Shown here one piece after another: positions 1-8,364 of a DNA stretch of 64,000 nucleotides. How positions within the stretch are numbered: the stretch's first letter is position 1; every line of letters begins with the position of its first letter. Made by a program: the position numbers and the translations under genes. The notes beneath the pieces were generated by a model. The model made no database searches. It worked only from the letters and a program-made list of their open reading frames with translations, and was not told the DNA's origin. This stretch comes from Kitasatospora sp. MAP12-44 (GTDB lineage Bacteria; Actinomycetota; Actinomycetes; Streptomycetales; Streptomycetaceae), in NCBI RefSeq assembly GCF_029892095.1, contig NZ_JARZAE010000004.1, positions 6,882,001 through 6,946,000 on the forward strand, read 5' to 3'.

Positions 1-79
1 CGGTGCCCGCGCCGCCGCCGCAGGCGGTCAGGGTCAGTGCGGCGATGGCCACCGCGACGGCGGCGAGGGCGCGCCTCAC
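1..79 (-). CDS. Lipoprotein, N-terminal part only (gene runs off the window)
   Basis: Only the first 26 codons lie in the window. The GTG start at 79 overlaps the stop of the upstream secreted-protein gene as GTGA, so the two are probably translationally coupled. The visible peptide begins M-R-R, continues with a hydrophobic stretch rich in Ala, Val and Leu, and reaches a lipobox L-T-A-C with the lipidated cysteine at residue 20, followed by glycines. This is a type II lipoprotein signal, so the product should be anchored outside the membrane. Nothing can be said about its function. Confidence 0.6.
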   Translation of the reverse strand, partial: MRRALAAVAVAIAALTLTACGGGAGT

Positions 80-516
80 TGGGCGGCCGGCGTGGAGGTG
101 GTGGAGCCGAAGTTCTGGGTGGAGCACCAGCCGGCCACCGACTTGAGGTCGCTCTGGCGGGTCTGCAGGGTCGGGACCAGGCTCTTGCGGAAGGTCAGCC
201 GGTCGTTGAGGTAGGTGTAGACCTCCGTCTGGCCGGCGGTCTTGGCGTTGTCGACGCGCTGCTGCAGGCGGGCGATCGAACCGGCCTCGGTGACCGGGCC
301 GTTGAGCCGGGTCAGCGAGTGGTCGATGCGCTGCTGGAGCTTGGGCAGGCGCTTGCAGATGCTGCGGGCACCGTCGCCCTTGGGGGCGGGGAGCGTCTTG
401 GCGGACGGCGCCGCCGCCGGGGCGGCGTCGGCCTGGGCGGGGGCGGCGGTCGCGAGCAGCGCGCCGCTGAGGGCGAGGGCGCCGAGCGTGGCAGCCGCCT
501 TGCGGTACGAGGTCAT
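76..516 (-). CDS. Small secreted protein of unknown function (146 aa)
   Basis: A classical Sec signal is visible: Lys/Arg near the start, a hydrophobic core at about residues 8-25, and an A-Q-A cleavage site near residue 29. The mature part is about 115 residues, with an Ala/Pro-rich start, a helical charged middle and two cysteines (C54 and C131) that could form one disulfide. The ATG at 516 has GGAGGA upstream. It is followed by a lipoprotein gene with a GTGA overlap, and a two-component system lies directly upstream on the same strand. The pair may respond to that system, which is inference from position only. I do not recognise the family. Confidence 0.7.
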   Translation of the reverse strand: MTSYRKAAATLGALALSGALLATAAPAQADAAPAAAPSAKTLPAPKGDGARSICKRLPKLQQRIDHSLTRLNGPVTEAGSIARLQQRVDNAKTAGQTEVYTYLNDRLTFRKSLVPTLQTRQSDLKSVAGWCSTQNFGSTTSTPAAQ

Positions 517-548
517 GACGGGTTCCTCCGGGTCTCTCCTGGGCAGGT

Positions 549-576
549 CCGACGGGGCTGTGTACCGCCCCGTCGG
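549..576. promoter_or_regulatory. 10-bp inverted repeat in the leader of the secreted-protein gene
   Basis: Arms CCGACGGGGC (549-558) and GCCCCGTCGG (567-576) are perfectly complementary with an 8-base spacer. The element lies 33 bases upstream of the ATG at 516. It could be an operator or a leader hairpin; the sequence alone does not decide. Confidence 0.4.
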
Positions 577-612
577 TCCGGAGAGTAGAGAGGCTCTTTG
601 TGGATTCCTTGT

Positions 613-639
613 GGGTCTCCGGAGGGCGCTCGGAGACCC
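613..639 (-). terminator. Terminator after the histidine kinase gene
   Basis: A perfect 9-bp stem (GGGTCTCCG / CGGAGACCC) with a 9-base loop sits directly behind the kinase stop codon. There is no clear U tract, which is common in this group. Confidence 0.55.
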
Positions 640-640
640 G

Positions 641-2159
641 TCAGCCGGAGGGGGCCGCGCCGATCCAGTCCCGGCGGGCCGGCAGGGCGACCGTGTTGGC
701 GTCGGAGGAGATCAGCGGCAGCCGCACCTCCATTCGGCAGCCCCGCCCGTCCGGCGGTGTCGAGACGGTCACCGTGCCCCGGTGCAGGGCGACTTGCTGC
801 GCGACCAGGGTCAGTCCGAGGCCCGATCCGGGGCTGTCCCGGCGGCGGTGGAAGCGGTCGAAGACGGCCGCCCGGTCCTGCGGGGCGATGCCGGGGCCGC
901 TGTCGTCGACGGTGAGCACCGCCTGCCCGTCCTGGCGGTCCAACCGGACGGCGATCCGGGCTGGTTGGCCGGGCGCGTGGCCGTGCACGGCGGCGTTGGC
1001 CAACAGGTTGTCGCAGACGATCCGCAGTCCGGCCTCCCAGCCGAACACCCTGATGCCGGAGGCGAGTTCCGGGTAGCTGCCGGGGTCGATCCGGGGCTGC
1101 GGACTGAAGTCGACGGCGATCTCCGGGCGCCGCCGGTGCAGTTCGGCCACCGCGGCGGCGGCCGGCTCGGCCAGGTCCAGCGGGCCGAAGGCCTCCACCT
1201 CCACCAGGTCGCCGCGCGCCAAGGTCCGTAGCGCGGTGAGCAGTTCGAGCATCCGGCGGTGGTCGCCGCGCAAGTCGGCCAGGATGTCGGCCCGTTCGGC
1301 GGCGGACAGCTCGGGGTGCGCGGTCAGCACGTCGAGATTGGTCTGCAGGCTCATCAGCGGCGTGCGCAGCTCGTGCGAGGCGGCGGCGGAGAACGAGCGT
1401 GCGGTCTCCAGCGCCTGGGCGGTCCGCTCGGCCTGCTCGTCGTAGCGGGCCAGCACGCTCTCCAGGACGGCGGCGAGGTCGTCGATGTCGCCGACCCCGG
1501 TGCGTTCGTGGCCGAAGCCGGCCGCGCCGGCCCGCGGGTCCAGCGCCGCCGCGCGGCGGCCGAGCCGGCGCAGCGGGGCGGTGGCTCGCCCGGCCACCGC
1601 AAGCGCGATCAGGCCGGAGACCGGCGCCGCGAGCAGCGCGATCAGCAGCACCCGGCCGCGTACGGCCTGCACCTGCGGGTCGGTGACGGAGGTCGGGACG
1701 AAGACCCAGAGGGTGCCCGGGGTGGCGCCGTTGACCCGGACGGCCAGCACCCGCCAGCTGCGCGCCGCCGCGTCGGCCGCGCCACCGCCGGCCGCCGCGC
1801 GGCCGCGTACGGTCGTCACCCCCCGCGCCCGGCGCGGGGAGGCCGACAGCGTCGCCCGGCTGCGGGCCGCCCTGGGTGACCAGGGTGCCGTTGGCGTCGG
1901 CCACCCGGACGCCGACGTCCGACGCCGAGTCCAGCAGTTTGCGGTGCTGGTTGGCCTCGACCTGGGGGCGGCCCGCCCGGTCGGCGTTGAGCAGCGTCCG
2001 GGCGTCCGGCAGGGCGGCGGCCGCCCGGTCCTGCAACCGGCTGTCCTGCTGGTTGCGCAGGTCGTGGGTGACCAGGCCGAGCAGCGCGGCGTCGGCGCCG
2101 AGCACCAGCAGCGGCACGGTCAGGGCGGTGCAGAGCGCGATGCGCGTGGCGAGTCTCAT
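641..2159 (-). pseudogene. Two-component sensor histidine kinase, frame broken near 1820
   Basis: Membrane sensor kinase. The N-terminal part (2159 to about 1820) holds a first membrane segment at residues 6-28 and an extracytoplasmic stretch. The second part (frame 641-1819) continues with a second membrane segment (VLLIALLAAPVSG), a HAMP-like linker, the H-box SHELRTPL with the phospho-accepting His, the N-box DNLLANA, and ATP-lid motifs DDSGPGI and GSGLGL. The two parts are in different frames. Dropping one G from a run of six at about 1815-1820 joins them as A-G-V-T-T-V-R. As written, the frame from 2159 does not reach the kinase domain. The ATG at 2159 overlaps the regulator stop as ATGA, so the pair forms an operon. 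Sequencing error or real mutation cannot be separated here. Confidence 0.8.
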
Positions 2160-2860
2160 CCGTGCGCCCCCGGGACGCGCAGCACGAAGCCGACCCCGCG
2201 CACGGTGTGGATCAGCCGGGGCCGGCCGCCCTCCTCCAGCTTGCGCCGCAGATAGCTGACGAAGGTGTCCACCGCGTCCGTCCGGACGTCGAAGTCGTAG
2301 CCCCAGACGCGGTCGAGCAACTGGTCGCGGGTGAGCACCAGTCCGGCGTTGCGGGCCAGCTGCTCCAGCAGTTCGAACTCGCGGCGGGTCAACTGCACCG
2401 GGACACCGTCCCGATGGACCTCGCGGGTGTCCGGGTTGATCTCCAGCGGCCCGGCTCGCAGCAGACCGGCGACGGCCGGCGGGCGGCGGCGCAGCAGCGC
2501 GTGCAGCCGCAGCACCAGCTCCTCCAGGGCGAACGGCTTGACCAGGTAGTCGTCCGCGCCGGCCTGCAGGCCCGCCACCCGGTCGGCCAGCTCGTCCAGC
2601 GCGGAGAGCATCAGCACGGGGGTGTCGGTGCCCTGCTCGCGCAGCCGCCGGCAGACCTCGGTGCCGCTGAGGTCGGGCATCGAGACGTCGAGCACCAGCA
2701 CGTCGGGGGGCTCGGCGGCGATCTGCTGCAGGGCGGCCAGGCCGCCGTCGGCCGAGCGGACGGCGAAGCCGCTCAGCCGCAGTCCGCGCTCCAGCGATCG
2801 GCGGATCGCGGCATCGTCGTCCACCACCAGGACCCGTCCGGTGCTCTCGCCGCTGCCCAT
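2156..2860 (-). CDS. OmpR/PhoB-family response regulator
   Basis: The receiver domain occupies about residues 8-120, with the acidic pair D-D-D after VLVV, the phosphorylation site in VLVLDVSMPD, and the conserved lysine in VKPF. A winged-helix DNA-binding domain follows at about 135-230, with LTRREFELL and the recognition region around RTDAVDTFVSYLRRKL. The ATG at 2860 is preferred over the upstream in-frame start at 2884 because AAGGAG lies correctly upstream of 2860. The stop overlaps the kinase start (ATGA). The targets are unknown; the secreted-protein and lipoprotein genes downstream are candidates. Confidence 0.9.
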   Translation of the reverse strand: MGSGESTGRVLVVDDDAAIRRSLERGLRLSGFAVRSADGGLAALQQIAAEPPDVLVLDVSMPDLSGTEVCRRLREQGTDTPVLMLSALDELADRVAGLQAGADDYLVKPFALEELVLRLHALLRRRPPAVAGLLRAGPLEINPDTREVHRDGVPVQLTRREFELLEQLARNAGLVLTRDQLLDRVWGYDFDVRTDAVDTFVSYLRRKLEEGGRPRLIHTVRGVGFVLRVPGAHG

Positions 2861-3072
2861 CGCCGCTCCTTCCAAGGCGTGCAAGGGATCCGGGGGCCTG
2901 GCCGGCCGCCGGGGCGCCTACGGTCGCATGCGCGGATGAGAGGCTTTCTCATGCACATCATCGGGGGAGCGGGCCCAGGCAACCGGGCGGGCCGTCCGCT
3001 GCGTCTACCAACGCGTACCGGTGCGCACCGAGGCCCGGGTTACGAGCACCACCGGAGGGCAGGAGAAGCATC

Positions 3073-3339
3073 ATGGGCATCCTCAGCTGGATCATTCTGG
3101 GCCTGGTCGCCGGGGCCATCGCCAAACTGCTGCTGCCGGGGCGCGACCCGGGCGGCGTGATCGTCACCACGCTGATCGGCATCGCGGGGTCGTTCGTCGG
3201 GGGCTGGCTCTCCTCGCACTTCCTGCACAAGTCGGTGGCCACCCACTTCTTCGACCTCAAGACCTGGGGCGCGGCCATCGCCGGCTCGTTCGTGCTGCTG
3301 GTCGCCTACCGGCTGGTCTTCGGCAACTCCCGTCGCTGA
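3073..3339 (+). CDS. GlsB/YeaQ/YmgE-family small membrane protein (88 aa)
   Basis: This is a transglycosylase-associated-protein-like integral membrane protein. Three hydrophobic segments are visible: residues 3-20, with the typical start ILSWIILGLVAGAIAK, then about 29-48, and about 65-83. Short Gly-rich turns and the family's LLLPGRDPGG loop lie between them. The length is typical of the family. The ATG follows GGAGAA. The family is linked to general stress in other bacteria, but its molecular role is not known. It is transcribed away from the two-component system and ended by a strong hairpin. Confidence 0.9.
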   Translation: MGILSWIILGLVAGAIAKLLLPGRDPGGVIVTTLIGIAGSFVGGWLSSHFLHKSVATHFFDLKTWGAAIAGSFVLLVAYRLVFGNSRR

Positions 3340-3352
3340 GAGCGCTGTTGGC

Positions 3353-3388
3353 GGTCGGTGAGGCTGCCCCCCGGCAGCCTCACCGACC
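3353..3388. terminator. Strong terminator, 16-bp perfect stem
   Basis: Arms 3353-3368 and 3373-3388 are fully complementary around a CCCC loop. It lies 13 bases past the glsB-type gene and also behind the end of the convergent 3442-3984 gene, so it can serve both directions. Confidence 0.85.
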
Positions 3389-3441
3389 CCGTCAGGACGG
3401 CCGCACGGCGGCTACCCATGCGGGCAGCCCCTCGCGGGCCG

Positions 3442-3984
3442 TCAGCCAATGGGCCGGGACGCCGCCAGTGCGGCGGCCAGCGCCACGGCGACCGCGCCGG
3501 CCGCGGCCTCGGGGTGGGCGTGGGTGGTCAGCGCGGAGAGCCGGGCCTGCTCGGCGACGGCCGCCAGGTCGTCGGCGAACCAGGCGCCCAGCGGGGCGAC
3601 CCGCATCGCCGCGCCGTTGCCGTGCGAGCCCTGGCCACCGAACATCCCCGAGGTGACGGCCCGCCAGTCGGCTCCCTCCTGGACGGCGCGCAGCACCTGG
3701 TGCATCGACGGGCCGTACTTGCGGCCGTAGTGGGCGGTGTACTCGGCCGCGAAGCCGGCGGCGAGTTCGTCCTGGTGGATCCCGCCGTGCCGGACCAGGT
3801 GCCCGACGAGCACCAGCGCCATGGCGGAGTCGTCGGTCCAGTGCCAGGGCGCCGGCCGCACCAGCCGCGCGGCCAGGGCGGCCGCCGCCTCGTCCGGCGC
3901 CACGGAGAACCAGCGGTCACCGAAGGCGTCGCCGAGGGTCAGCCCCTGCAGGCTGTCGAGTGCGGCGACGGGGGCGGTGTACAC
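3442..3984 (-). CDS. ADP-ribosylglycohydrolase-like protein, C-terminally truncated
   Basis: The N-terminal half of a DraG-type ADP-ribosylhydrolase: it begins with the LTLGDAFGD motif, followed by the metal-binding T-D-D-S at residues 50-53, and later G-M-F-G-G-Q-G-S-H-G-N-G and A-M-R. Family members are usually about 300 residues and carry a second metal motif near the C-terminus (D-x-D-T). This product stops at 180 residues and lacks it. Only about 50 bases separate the stop from the strong hairpin, so the missing part is gone rather than frame-shifted. The GTG at 3984 is chosen because CGGAGGA lies just upstream. It is probably inactive as a hydrolase, which is inference. Confidence 0.75.
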   Translation of the reverse strand: MYTAPVAALDSLQGLTLGDAFGDRWFSVAPDEAAAALAARLVRPAPWHWTDDSAMALVLVGHLVRHGGIHQDELAAGFAAEYTAHYGRKYGPSMHQVLRAVQEGADWRAVTSGMFGGQGSHGNGAAMRVAPLGAWFADDLAAVAEQARLSALTTHAHPEAAAGAVAVALAAALAASRPIG

Positions 3985-4079
3985 GTTGTCCTCCGAGTGA
4001 GAATGACTTGGGCGCGATGATTCTGCCTCACTGCTCACTCAGGTGGCCAGCCGTTTTCGACCGGCGGCGAAAAGCCCGA

Positions 4080-4106
4080 GGGGCCGTGGCGGGAAGCCAC
4101 GGCCCC
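4080..4106 (-). terminator. Terminator after the S53 peptidase gene
   Basis: An 11-bp perfect stem (4080-4090 with 4096-4106, loop of 5) lies 43 bases past the peptidase stop. On the minus strand it is followed by a T-rich CTTTTC. Confidence 0.75.
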
Positions 4107-4148
4107 AAGGGCGCTGATCAGGTGTCAGGTGTCAGCGAACAGCTGGTG

Positions 4149-6149
4149 TCAGGAGGTGGTGATGCCCGTGTCGTCGATCACGAAGCTGGTCTGGGCCGAG
4201 GAGGAGTTCTCGACGCCGTTGAACTTCAGGGTGACGCTCTTGCCGGCGTAGGACGAGAGGTCGTAGGTGTGCAGGGAGTAGCCGTTGTTGGCGTTCAGGT
4301 TGGAGAAGGAGGACACCGTGGTGCCGTTGGCCGAGACGGTGAGCTTGTCGGCCGCGGTGGTGCTGGTCTTGTTGGTGTCGATGTGCAGCCAGAAGGTGAG
4401 CGAGGCGTGGCAGCCGGCGGGGATGGTGACGGTCTGCGACAGGGTGTCGGTGTGGGCGGCGCCGTAGCCGTCCAGCCAGGCGTCGTAGTTGCCGGAGTGG
4501 GCGGGCTCGGAGACGGTGTCACCGTTGATGACGCCGGCGGTGGCGGTCCACGGGGAGGCGGAGCCGGTCTCGAAGCCGGGGTTGCCGAGCAGGTTGGAGC
4601 CGGCGCCGGAGCAGCCGGTGGAGGTGCTGACGGTCCAGGTGAAGGACGCCGAGCCGCTGGCGCCGGTGGTGTCGGTGGCCTTGACGCTCACGCTGTAGGT
4701 GCCGGCGGTGGAGGCGGTGCCGCTGATCAGGCCCGAGGAGCTGATCGACAGGCCGGTCGGCAGACCGGTGGCCGAGTAGGTCAGCGTCTGGCCACTGGCC
4801 GAGTCACTGCCACTGACCTGCAGGCTGACCGAGCTGCCCGTCGTGGTCGACTGGTTGCCGGGGCTGCTCACCGTGACGGTGTTGCCACCGGTCGAGCCGC
4901 CGGCGGTGAAGGCCGCCAGGCCGTTCGGGGTGCCGAGGCCGGTCGGGCCGTCGTAGCCGGGGCCGGCGGTGCACAGGTAGCTCGGCGAGCAGGTGCCGTT
5001 GTTGCCGCTGGTCACGTCGTTCAGTGAACTGGTGTGCTGGTACGGGTACTTGGCCGGGTAGTCCGAGGCGCCCGGGGTGCCGGCGTCGGCGTAGACCGAG
5101 GCGATGATCGGCGAGGAGGCGCTGGTGCCGCCGTAGACGTTCCAGCCGGAGCCGCCGAAGGTCTGGTAGACCGCGACACCGGTGGCCGGGTCGGCGACGG
5201 CGGAGACGTCGGCGACGGTGCGCATCGAGCAGCCCGTGTCGGTCTGCCAGCTGGGCTTGGGGTCGTAGGCCGAGCAGCCGGAGCCGGTGCCCTCGGTGCT
5301 GCTGGTCGACCAGACGGTCTCGCCCCAGCCGCGCGTGCTGGAGTCGCGGCTCAGCGAGGTGCCGCCCACGGAGGTGACGTACTGCGACGAGGCCGGGTAC
5401 TCGGCGCCGTAGGCGGAGTCACCGGCGGAGACGGTGATCGCCACGCCCGGGTGGTTGAAGTAGCTGCTGTCCGAGCTGAGGTCGGTCGAGTCCTCGCTGC
5501 CGCCGTAGCTGTTGGAGACGTACTTCGCGCCCAGGGTGACGGCCTCGTTGACCGAGGCGCCCAGGTCGCCCATGTTCGCCGAGGTGGCCTCGACCAGGAT
5601 GATGTGGGCGTTCGGCGCGACGGCGGAGACCATGTCGAGGTCCAGCGAGATCTCGCCGGCCCAGCCGGTGTCGCTGGTCGGGTAGCTGGTCGTGCCGGTC
5701 TCGCTGACCTTCTTGAAGCAGCCGTTGGCCGTGGTGCAGGCGGGCAGCCCGTACTGGGTGCGGTAGGCGGCCAGGTCGGACTCCGCGCTGGGGTCGTCCT
5801 GCGCGTCCACGATGCCGATGGTGGCGCCGGCGCCGCCGTTGGCGGGCAGGTTGTACGCGCTCTGCAGGTCGGACGGGCCGTAGCCGGACGGCGTCGCGTT
5901 CGGCGACAGGACGTGCGGCTCCACGACGTTGGTGCGGGCCAGGGCCAGGCAGGCCATCTGGCCGGGGTGCGTCGGCGCGGCGCAGAGCCGCTTGACGTCG
6001 TGCTGACCGGCGCTGGAGGCGCCGGCGGCCTGGGCCGCGGGAGCGGTGAAGGCCAGCAGGCCCATCGCGGTCAGCGCGAAGGCCGGCAGGGCAGCGGTCG
6101 CCGCGCGCAGCTTGTGCTGACGTCGGCCGCTGGGTGTCTGGGTGCGCAA
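4149..6149 (-). CDS. Secreted S53 (sedolisin) serine-carboxyl peptidase with C-terminal accessory domains
   Basis: The 666-residue product has a signal peptide ending near A-P-A-A-Q-A-A. The catalytic domain (about 80-400) carries the sedolisin triad: Glu166 and Asp170 in GEISLD, Ser343 in GGTSASSP, and the oxyanion Asp244 in VSAGDS. A putative Ig/cadherin-like domain follows at about 418-505, then a jelly-roll-like C-terminal domain beginning LLGNPGFETG. The long inhibitory propeptide of kumamolisin types is missing; only about 40 residues separate signal and catalytic core. The TTG at 6149 is chosen because GGAGGA sits six bases upstream and the signal peptide follows at once; the frame stays open to 6428 but that extension is His/Pro-rich and unlikely. 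It acts outside the cell as an acid-type endopeptidase. Confidence 0.9.
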   Translation of the reverse strand: MRTQTPSGRRQHKLRAATAALPAFALTAMGLLAFTAPAAQAAGASSAGQHDVKRLCAAPTHPGQMACLALARTNVVEPHVLSPNATPSGYGPSDLQSAYNLPANGGAGATIGIVDAQDDPSAESDLAAYRTQYGLPACTTANGCFKKVSETGTTSYPTSDTGWAGEISLDLDMVSAVAPNAHIILVEATSANMGDLGASVNEAVTLGAKYVSNSYGGSEDSTDLSSDSSYFNHPGVAITVSAGDSAYGAEYPASSQYVTSVGGTSLSRDSSTRGWGETVWSTSSTEGTGSGCSAYDPKPSWQTDTGCSMRTVADVSAVADPATGVAVYQTFGGSGWNVYGGTSASSPIIASVYADAGTPGASDYPAKYPYQHTSSLNDVTSGNNGTCSPSYLCTAGPGYDGPTGLGTPNGLAAFTAGGSTGGNTVTVSSPGNQSTTTGSSVSLQVSGSDSASGQTLTYSATGLPTGLSISSSGLISGTASTAGTYSVSVKATDTTGASGSASFTWTVSTSTGCSGAGSNLLGNPGFETGSASPWTATAGVINGDTVSEPAHSGNYDAWLDGYGAAHTDTLSQTVTIPAGCHASLTFWLHIDTNKTSTTAADKLTVSANGTTVSSFSNLNANNGYSLHTYDLSSYAGKSVTLKFNGVENSSSAQTSFVIDDTGITTS

Positions 6150-6436
6150 GAGAAGTCCTCCGGTGGGGGTCGGGGTCGCGGCCCATCCGGCTTGGGTTGA
6201 GGCCGGTGCATGAGGGCGCGCGCCCGTGCTGGTGGATCTCGGCACGTGCGGATGGCCGGCTGCTGGGTGGCCACCGGCCGGGTCTGCTGCCGCGCAGGGG
6301 TGCATGCCGCGCGGACGCAGGTGCTGGTGCTGGTGCTGGTGGCGCTGTGCGGCGGCGCGGCCGGCCGCTTCGTTGCGGCCGGATCGCGGGTGGGGGTGCG
6401 AGCGCCGAACTTCGGATGGCAGGGGCATGACATGAA

Positions 6437-6480
6437 TCAGCCCGCACCAATCCGGCGTAGCCGGTTCGGTGCGGGGCTGA
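6437..6480 (-). terminator. Hairpin downstream of the tetR gene
   Basis: A long imperfect inverted repeat (6437-6456 with 6460-6480, one bulge and one mismatch, 3-base loop). It lies 100 bases past the TetR stop and upstream of the peptidase gene. The likely role is to stop read-through from tetR; a leader function for the peptidase cannot be excluded. The remainder of 6150-6579 holds only GC-rich sequence with no gene I can support. Confidence 0.5.
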
Positions 6481-6579
6481 CGTTAGTGCGCGTTCACGAC
6501 AAGCGGCAAGGTCCGGGGCGGATCCTTTGCCGAGTCGAAATCATCAACTCCACGGCGCGGGAGCTGGTTTGAGCCACCG

Positions 6580-7179
6580 TCAGACGGTATTCGGGCGACC
6601 CGTCAGGCCGGCGCTGAGCAGCGCCCAGAGCGCCTCGAAGTCTGCGGTGGACCGATCGTTCGCCCACTCCGGGGCATGCGCGGGGTCATGGAAGCGCGTG
6701 GTGGCCTGGAACACCGCGCGGGCCGTGGTCTGCACATGGACGGGGGTGAACTCGCCCTGCCAGATGCCGTCCTGGAGGATCACGGCGATCTGGCCGGTAA
6801 GCACCTCGACGTGCGCGTCGACCATGGCACTGTGCTCGCCGACCAGTGCCAGGTAGGTGGCGAAGAGCTCGGGGTCGACCAGCGCCTTGCGCCGCTTGGC
6901 GGCGAACAGCGTGCTCAGCCAGCGGTGCAGCCGCTCGCGGGCCGGACCCTTCTCGGCGGTGATCGCCTGCAGGCTGTCGTGCGCCTGGTCCAGCCAGCGC
7001 TGGGTGACCGCCTCCCGCAGGGCGGCCTTGCTGGGGAAGTGGCGGTAGACGCTGCCGTGGCTGACGCCCAGGGTCCGGGCGATGTCCACCACGGTGGCCT
7101 TGGCCGGGCCGAACCGCCGCAGGACGTCCTCCGCCGCGCTCAGGATCTGCTCGGGGGTCAGGGCACTGTCGGTGGTCAC
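6580..7179 (-). CDS. TetR-family transcriptional regulator (199 aa)
   Basis: The N-terminal helix-turn-helix is visible at residues 10-55: ILSAAEDVLRRFG, then TVVDIARTLGVSHGSVYRHF, the standard TetR signature. The C-terminal ligand domain ends with FEALWALLSAGL. The start is the GTG at 7179, with AAGGA about 12 bases upstream. The neighbouring aldo/keto reductase is on the same strand upstream, and the palindrome at 8381-8402 in that gene's promoter is a plausible target. The two genes are separated by a hairpin, so tetR likely has its own promoter or is fed by read-through. Confidence 0.9.
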   Translation of the reverse strand: MTTDSALTPEQILSAAEDVLRRFGPAKATVVDIARTLGVSHGSVYRHFPSKAALREAVTQRWLDQAHDSLQAITAEKGPARERLHRWLSTLFAAKRRKALVDPELFATYLALVGEHSAMVDAHVEVLTGQIAVILQDGIWQGEFTPVHVQTTARAVFQATTRFHDPAHAPEWANDRSTADFEALWALLSAGLTGRPNTV

Positions 7180-7210
7180 GGGGTGGTACGTCCTTAGGGA
7201 TCCGGCGGCG

Positions 7211-7241
7211 GTCGCGGTGCGGTCGGTGGCCGCACCGCGAC
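7211..7241 (-). terminator. Terminator between aldo/keto reductase and tetR
   Basis: A perfect 12-bp stem (7211-7222 with 7230-7241) around a 7-base loop lies 50 bases past the reductase stop. Confidence 0.6.
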
Positions 7242-7290
7242 ACGGGTGCCGAGCGGGTGCCGTGCGGGTGCGGAGCGCCCGCGGTGGCGC

Positions 7291-8298
7291 TCAGTGCTCG
7301 CTGTCGAGGCTGGCCATCTGTGCCGCAGCGTACCGGTCCCCGAGGGCGGCGCCCGCCGGGATGGCGGTCTCGATGGCCGCCAGGTCGTCCCCGCTGAGCC
7401 GGACGGACAGCGAGCCGAGCGCCTCGGCCAGCCGCTCGCGACGGCGCGCGCCGACCAGCGGCACGATGTCCTCGCCACGCGAGGAGACCCAGGCGATGGC
7501 CACCTGCGCGACGCTGACGCCCTTGGCGTCGGCGATCGTACGCAGCGCCTCCACCAGGCTGAGGTTGTGGGCCAGGTTGTCGCCCTGGAAGCGCGGGCTG
7601 TGGCCGCGGAAGTCGGCCCCGGTCACCTCGCGGTCCTTGGCCCAGTGGCCGCTGAGCAGGCCGCGCGAGAGCACGCCGTACGCGGTGATGCCGATGCCCA
7701 GCTCGCGGGCGGCCGGCAGCACCTCGGCCTCCAGGGTGCGGGAGATCAGCGAGTACTCGATCTGCAGGTCGCTGATCGGGTGGACGGCGGCGGCGCGGCG
7801 CAGGGTGTCGGCGCCGACCTCGGAGAGGCCGATGTGCCGTACGAAGCCGGCCTGCACCAGGTCGGCGATCGCGCCGACGGTCTCCTCGATCGGGACGTTC
7901 GGGTCGAGGCGGGCCGGGCGGTAGATGTCGATGTGGTCGGTGCGCAGGCGGCGCAGCGTGTAGGCGAGGGCGGTCTTGGTGGCGGCGGGGCTCGCGTCGT
8001 AGCCCAGCCAGGCGCCGTCCGGGCCGCGCTGGGCGCCGAACTTGACGCTGATCTGGACGGCGTCGCGGTCGCGGCCGCGCAGCGCCTCGTGGATCAGCAG
8101 CTCGTTGTGGCCCATGCCGTAGAAGTCGCCGGTGTCGATCAGCGTGACGCCGGCGTCCATCGCGGCGTGCAGGGTCGCGATGGACTCGGCCTCGTCGGCG
8201 GGGCCGTACATGTCGGACATGCCCATCGCACCGAGGCCGAGGGCGGAGGTGGTGGGGCCGGTGCTGCCGAGCTTGCGGGTGGGGAGGGCGGTGGTCAT
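7291..8298 (-). CDS. Aldo/keto reductase with altered catalytic tetrad
   Basis: NADPH-dependent oxidoreductase of the AKR fold, 335 residues. It starts RKLGSTG, as usual, and shows the tetrad residues Asp55 (LIDTGDFYG), Tyr60 and Lys86 (SVKFG). The usual catalytic His of the Q-H-R-V-D-P motif is replaced: the sequence reads Y-R-P-A-R-L-D-P with Ala129 at that place. The C-terminal cofactor region is present (IVPLVGARRRERL). The ATG at 8298 is preferred over the open frame to 8415 because TGGAG precedes it. The promoter carries a palindrome likely bound by the downstream TetR protein. Substrate unknown. Confidence 0.85.
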   Translation of the reverse strand: MTTALPTRKLGSTGPTTSALGLGAMGMSDMYGPADEAESIATLHAAMDAGVTLIDTGDFYGMGHNELLIHEALRGRDRDAVQISVKFGAQRGPDGAWLGYDASPAATKTALAYTLRRLRTDHIDIYRPARLDPNVPIEETVGAIADLVQAGFVRHIGLSEVGADTLRRAAAVHPISDLQIEYSLISRTLEAEVLPAARELGIGITAYGVLSRGLLSGHWAKDREVTGADFRGHSPRFQGDNLAHNLSLVEALRTIADAKGVSVAQVAIAWVSSRGEDIVPLVGARRRERLAEALGSLSVRLSGDDLAAIETAIPAGAALGDRYAAAQMASLDSEH

Positions 8299-8310
8299 GT
8301 GGGGCTCCAG

Positions 8311-8340
8311 GCGGGGTGGGGCGGGGTGGGGCGGGGTGGG
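8311..8340. repeat. Three tandem copies of GCGGGGTGGG
   Basis: A 10-base unit is repeated three times without change directly upstream of the ribosome site of the aldo/keto reductase gene. The G runs on the plus strand could form a G-quadruplex; the mRNA would carry the C-rich strand. Confidence 0.8.
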
Positions 8341-8364
8341 TGGCCGGTAGTGGCTTCGCTGACA

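Noticed and set aside
2900..3072. Search for a riboswitch or conserved RNA in front of the GlsB-type gene
   Set aside because: Only a short ATGAGA/TCTCAT inverted repeat is visible; no known riboswitch core.
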